Shown in pieces: positions 60,395 through 64,000 of a stretch of 64,000 bases of DNA. Origin of the DNA: Thermomonospora echinospora (GTDB taxonomy: Bacteria; Actinomycetota; Actinomycetes; Streptosporangiales; Streptosporangiaceae); contig NZ_FNVO01000022.1 of the NCBI RefSeq assembly GCF_900108175.1, positions 1 to 64,000 of the forward strand, given 5' to 3'. The notes under the pieces are model-generated. The model made no database searches. It saw only the letters and a program-made list of their open reading frames with translations, and had not been told where the DNA came from. Positions within the stretch are counted from its first letter, which is position 1; each line of letters begins with the position of its first letter. The position numbers were made by a program, and so were the translations under genes.

Positions 60395-61540
60395 TCACAG
60401 CAGTTCGAGGATGGTGGCGTTGGCCATGCCACCGCCCTCGCACATGGTCTGGAGCCCGTACCGCACCCCCGCGTCGCGCATGTGGTGGACCAGGGTGGTC
60501 ATGATCCGGGCGCCACTGCCGCCCAGCGGGTGGCCGAGCGCGATGGCGCCGCCGTTGACGTTGAGGGCGCTGTCGTCGGCACCGATCTCGGCGAGCCAGG
60601 CCAGCGGCACCGGCGCGAACGCCTCGTTGACCTCGTGGGCGCCGATCTGGTCGGGGGTCAAGCCGCTGCGCTTGAGCGCCTTGACGGTGGCGGGGATCGG
60701 GGCGGTCAGCATGATCACCGGATCGGCGGCGGCGAGCACGGCGGTGTGGATCCGGGCGATGGGGGTCAGGCCCAGCTCCGCGGCCTTCTCGGAGGTGGTC
60801 ATCAGCAGCCCGGCGGCGCCGTCGCTGATCTGCGAGCTGTTGCCGGCGTGGATGACGCCGTCCTCCTTGAAGGCGGGCTTGAGCTTGGCCAGCGTCTCCA
60901 GGGTGCCGCCGCGCCGCACGCCCTCATCGGTGTCGACGACGGTGCCGTCCGGCAGGGTGTAGGGGGCGATCTGACCGGTGAAGCGACCCTCGTCGATCGC
61001 CGCGGCGGCCTTGGCGTGCGAGGCCAGGGAGAACTCGTCCAGCTGTGTGCGGGACAGGCCCCACCGTTCGACGATCATCTCGGCGCCGAGGCCCTGGTTG
61101 GCCCTTGCGATGCCGTAGCGGCGCTCGAAGCCGGGGCCCATGGGGTTCCGGTCGAGCGCGGAGGTGCCCATCGGAACGCGGGACATGCTCTCCACACCGC
61201 CGGCCACGACGATGTCGTAGTGGCCGGCGATCAGTCCCGCGGCGGCGAAGTGAACCGCCTGCTGGGAGGAGCCGCACTGGCGGTCCACCGAGGTGCCGGG
61301 CACCGACTCCGGCCAGCCGGCCGACAGCACCGCGTTGCGCGCGATGTTGTTGGCCTGGTCGCCGACCTGCTGCACACAACCCCAGATGACGTCATCGACC
61401 AGTTCGGGGGCTACCCCCGTCCGCCCAATCAGAGCCGTCAGCACATGGGCGGACAGGTCGACCGGGTGCACGCCAGACAGGGCGCCGTTGCGTCGGCCGA
61501 CCGGAGTGCGGACGGCCTCGACGATCACAGCATCGCGCAT
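60395..61540 (-). CDS. Acetyl-CoA acyltransferase (thiolase)
   Basis: A 381-residue thiolase of the FadA family. The acyl-carrying Cys89 is in SVDRQCGSSQQAV, the catalytic His residues are in VNEAFAPVPLAWL-adjacent and ALGHPLGGSGAR segments, and the second Cys is in TMCEGGGMANA. It cleaves 3-ketoacyl-CoA to acetyl-CoA (or propionyl-CoA) and a shortened chain. GAGGGAGAGAGCCC precedes ATG 61540. FadA5, the steroid side-chain thiolase of mycobacteria, has the same size and motifs, but substrate cannot be read from sequence. Confidence 0.93.
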   Translation of the reverse strand: MRDAVIVEAVRTPVGRRNGALSGVHPVDLSAHVLTALIGRTGVAPELVDDVIWGCVQQVGDQANNIARNAVLSAGWPESVPGTSVDRQCGSSQQAVHFAAAGLIAGHYDIVVAGGVESMSRVPMGTSALDRNPMGPGFERRYGIARANQGLGAEMIVERWGLSRTQLDEFSLASHAKAAAAIDEGRFTGQIAPYTLPDGTVVDTDEGVRRGGTLETLAKLKPAFKEDGVIHAGNSSQISDGAAGLLMTTSEKAAELGLTPIARIHTAVLAAADPVIMLTAPIPATVKALKRSGLTPDQIGAHEVNEAFAPVPLAWLAEIGADDSALNVNGGAIALGHPLGGSGARIMTTLVHHMRDAGVRYGLQTMCEGGGMANATILELL

Positions 61541-61608
61541 GGGCTCTCTCCCTCGCCGCGAGGTTCCCGCCTTCGGGCGCCTGCGACCAAGATAGGCAAT
61601 AAGGCTAC

Positions 61609-62739
61609 TTAGTTGTCTTCGTTATCGTGATCGAGCCGCGCCACCAGTGCGGCGGCGGCCCGGTCGCGCAGCCGGTCCGGCAGGGCGACGAGCGACTCGG
61701 CGGCCTTGGCCCGCCGCAGGTAACGGTGGGCCGGGTGCTCCCAGGTGAAGCCCATCCCGCCGTGGACCTGGACGCATCCCCCGGTCACCCTGACGGCGGT
61801 CTCCAGGGCGTGCGCGGCGGCCAGGTCGACGGCGACGGCGGTGTCCTCGGACGGGTCGTCGAGGGAGGCGGCCGCCGCGGCGACGAGCGCCCGGGAGGAC
61901 TCGACGGCCACCAGCATGTCGGCACAGCGGTGCGAGATCGCCTGGAAGGAGCCGATGGCACGGCCGAACTGCCGCCGCGTCCCGGCGTACTCCACGGCCA
62001 TGTCCATCGCCTGGGCGGCCACTCCGACCGCGTCGGCGGCGAGCAGGACCAGCGCCGCCCGCTCGGCCGCTTGGAAGACCTCGGTGAACTCCTCGTGCCC
62101 GGCCAGTCGTCCGGCGGGGACGCCGTCCATCCGGACGCCGGCCAGCGGCCGGGTCGGGTCCAGCGCGTCGAGCCTGTCGATCCGGACGCCCTTCACCGTG
62201 GCGTCCACCAGGAACAGCGCGGGGTCCCCGTCGGCGCCGGCGGCCACCAGCAGCAGTCCCGCGGCGGCCGCGTCGGCGACCACGGGCACCCTGCCGCTCA
62301 GCCTCCATCCGCCGGGTGCGCGCGTGGCCCGCACGTCGTCGGCCATGGCCCAGCCGTCCACGGTCCGTCCGGCCGCGACCGCGGCGGTGACCTCACCGGA
62401 GGTCAGGCGCGGCAGCCAGCGGGCCGCCTCGGCCGAGTCTCCGGAGGCCAGCAGCGCGGCCTGCACCGCCGTCGTGGACATCGCGGGCACCGGGGCCAGC
62501 CTGCGGCCCAGTTCCTCCTGGGCGGCCGCGGCGAGCGCGAAACCCATCCCCTCGCCGCCGTGTTCGGGTGGCACCACCAGGCCGGGCAGCCCCATGGCCG
62601 CCAGTTCGGCCCACAGGTCGCGGTCCCACTCCTGCGGCCCGTCGGCGAGCGCGGCGACATGCTCATGGTCACAGCGCTCGGCCAGCAGTCGGCCCAGTGC
62701 CTCACGCAGGTCCTTCTCGATCCCAACGGTCGTCGTCAT
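61609..62739 (-). CDS. Acyl-CoA dehydrogenase, subunit-like (FadE28/ChsE-type)
   Basis: A 376-residue dehydrogenase homologue with weak FAD-site motifs: the usual TEPxAGSD block is gone (LTSGEVTAAVAAGRTVDGWA), while the C-domain keeps YAGTRRQFGRAIGSFQAISH and CVQVHGGMGFTWEHPAHRYL. No EGT/GGT catalytic segment is present. This matches the partner subunits of alpha2-beta2 acyl-CoA dehydrogenases used on steroid side chains, where the FAD sits between two different chains. It overlaps the neighbouring dehydrogenase gene by ATGA, supporting a complex. Confidence 0.88.
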   Translation of the reverse strand: MTTTVGIEKDLREALGRLLAERCDHEHVAALADGPQEWDRDLWAELAAMGLPGLVVPPEHGGEGMGFALAAAAQEELGRRLAPVPAMSTTAVQAALLASGDSAEAARWLPRLTSGEVTAAVAAGRTVDGWAMADDVRATRAPGGWRLSGRVPVVADAAAAGLLLVAAGADGDPALFLVDATVKGVRIDRLDALDPTRPLAGVRMDGVPAGRLAGHEEFTEVFQAAERAALVLLAADAVGVAAQAMDMAVEYAGTRRQFGRAIGSFQAISHRCADMLVAVESSRALVAAAAASLDDPSEDTAVAVDLAAAHALETAVRVTGGCVQVHGGMGFTWEHPAHRYLRRAKAAESLVALPDRLRDRAAAALVARLDHDNEDN

Positions 62740-63956
62740 GACCGGGTCTCCCCACGGTGGGACGGCAGGCCGAGCACCTTCTCGGCGATGGTGTTGCGCT
62801 GAATCTCCGCGGTCCCGGCGCCGATGGTGGACGCCCGGCTCATCAGGTAGCCGTAGGTCCAGCGGCCGCGTTCCGGGGCAGTGCGCTCCCGGTTGCCCAG
62901 CACGGCGTCCGGCCCGAGCACACGCAGCGCGACCTCGTGCAGCTCCTGCTCGAACTCGGACTTGACCAGGCGGTTCACCGATGCGGCGGGCCCGGGATCA
63001 CTCCCCTGGAGCACCAGGTCCAGCGCCCGGCGGCTGTTGGAGGCCAGCACCCGCACCGACGCCTCGATCCGGGCCAGCGACTGGCGCACGACGGGGTCGG
63101 CGGCGGCCCCTGTCCGTGCCGCCAGCGAAAGCAGTTCGTCCACGATGCGGCGGTAGCGGAACTCATCCGACAGGAACGCGGTGGCGCGCTCGTGGCCCAG
63201 GCTTGTGCGGGCGATCGCCCAGCCCTTGTTCTCCTCGCCGACCAGATTGGCCGCCGGCACGCGGACCCCGTCGAAGAAGACCTCGGCGAAGTGCGCGCCA
63301 CCGCTGATGTCGCGCAGCGGGCGGACGGTGACGCCCTCGGCGTCCATGGGGATGAGCAGGTAGCTGATGCCCGCGCCGCCGGGGCCGGGCGACCCGGTGC
63401 GCACCAGCGCGAACATCCAGTCGGCCTGGTCGGCCATGGTGGTCCACACCTTCTGCCCGGTCACCAGGTAGTGATCGCCGTCGCTGTCCTGGACGCGCAC
63501 CGCACGGGTGCTCAGCGCGGTCAGATCGCTGCCGGCGCCCGGCTCGGAGAAGCCCTGGCACCACAGCTCGTCGGCCCGCAGCAGCGGCCGCAGGAAGCGC
63601 TCGCGCTGCTCGGGGGTGCCGTGCATGATCAGGGTGGGCGCCACGATGAACGACAGCCCGCACGGGTGCTTGGGCGCCCGGGCACGGGTCATCTCCTGGT
63701 GGTAGGCGAGTTGGTCGGCCAGTTCCAGCCCCATGCCGCCCGCCTCGACGGGCCAGCCGGGGGCGGCCAGCCCCGCCTCCTCCAGGTCGGCGTGGAAGCC
63801 GCGGGCCCAGGCCAGGCGCTCGGCCTTGTCTTGGGGCGGGCGGCCCGCATGCGCGGCCAGGAACTCCCGCAACCGGACCCGCCACTCCGGCGGCCGTGGT
63901 GCACCGCCGGATGAGGGCTCGGCGTCCTCGGCCGGGACGGCCGGCACGGTGGCCAT
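62736..63956 (-). CDS. Acyl-CoA dehydrogenase, partner of the downstream subunit
   Basis: A 406-residue acyl-CoA dehydrogenase. GFSEPGAGSDLTALSTRAVR, VTGQKVWTTMADQADW and STIGAGTAEIQRNTIAEKVL are diagnostic; the catalytic YEGT position reads GAGT. With the coupled 376-residue homologue (ATGA overlap) it forms a pair like FadE26-FadE27 or ChsE heterotetramers. ATG 63956 is chosen for its GAGGAG seven bases upstream; an in-frame upstream start lacks this. Its promoter lies at or beyond the window edge. Confidence 0.91.
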   Translation of the reverse strand: MATVPAVPAEDAEPSSGGAPRPPEWRVRLREFLAAHAGRPPQDKAERLAWARGFHADLEEAGLAAPGWPVEAGGMGLELADQLAYHQEMTRARAPKHPCGLSFIVAPTLIMHGTPEQRERFLRPLLRADELWCQGFSEPGAGSDLTALSTRAVRVQDSDGDHYLVTGQKVWTTMADQADWMFALVRTGSPGPGGAGISYLLIPMDAEGVTVRPLRDISGGAHFAEVFFDGVRVPAANLVGEENKGWAIARTSLGHERATAFLSDEFRYRRIVDELLSLAARTGAAADPVVRQSLARIEASVRVLASNSRRALDLVLQGSDPGPAASVNRLVKSEFEQELHEVALRVLGPDAVLGNRERTAPERGRWTYGYLMSRASTIGAGTAEIQRNTIAEKVLGLPSHRGETRS

Positions 63957-64000
63957 GGGCATCTCCTCACAGCAATGTCGCGTCAACCGTGGTGTACGCG

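Noticed and set aside
1-64000. CRISPR arrays, rRNA or tRNA genes
   Set aside because: No regularly spaced direct repeats, no rRNA-like segments and no complete cloverleaf were seen on either strand; the only tRNA-like trace is the isolated T-arm motif near 9305.

Overview
The window is high-GC (about 70%) actinobacterial DNA. The codon bias, SD-led GTG/TTG starts, a LAL-type LuxR regulator, P450 with a [3Fe-4S] ferredoxin, a mycofactocin-type SDR and several FadR-type regulators fit a soil actinomycete of the Streptosporangiales kind (Actinomadura-like). The genus is a guess from gene content only.

Bases 1-9.4 kb carry unrelated housekeeping and accessory genes: the 3' end of a repeat protein, a tandem universal stress protein, a decayed ABC exporter, a secreted Cys-containing protein, a large LAL regulator, and a three-gene operon (92-aa protein, polyprenyl diphosphate synthase, DUF2236/Lcp-like haem oxygenase) whose genes overlap by 8 bases at both junctions. 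Bases 8.8-11.7 kb are a scar zone: a frameshifted holin-like gene, a small secreted protein and remnants of IS5-type transposases.

From 11.7 kb to the right edge the window is one large catabolic island for a hydrophobic, CoA-activated substrate, probably steroid- or terpenoid-like by analogy of its enzyme families. Left arm (11.7-28 kb): P450 plus ferredoxin, a divergent Liv-type ABC importer (lipoprotein; fused LivH-LivM permease; LivG; LivF), two single FadR regulators, an ACMSD-like amidohydrolase with a coupled 69-aa protein, a mycofactocin-type SDR, an aldehyde dehydrogenase and a CaiB-type CoA transferase. Middle (26.5-42 kb): two double-length FadR regulators bracket an operon of DUF35-thiolase fusion, CrtC/AttH-like protein, APH-like kinase, crotonase and SDR; then acyl-CoA synthetase with a 103-aa partner, and two double-hotdog dehydratases around a crotonase. 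Right arm (42-64 kb): a nine-gene minus-strand chain joined by 4- or 7-base overlaps (crotonase, NDP-forming acyl-CoA synthetase, Dpp-type importer with a DppC-DppD fusion, HAD hydrolase, AMP-forming ligase, PPOX/FDOR protein), a third double FadR regulator, and a beta-oxidation set (two CoA ligases, four acyl-CoA dehydrogenases, thiolase).

Read together: importers bring in the compound, P450/SDR/ALDH oxidise it to an acid, four AMP-forming ligases, one NDP-forming synthetase or the CoA transferase activate it, and the dehydrogenases, hotdog/crotonase proteins, SDRs, thiolase and the DUF35-thiolase shorten the chain. The substrate cannot be named from sequence alone. No rRNA, tRNA or CRISPR array was seen.
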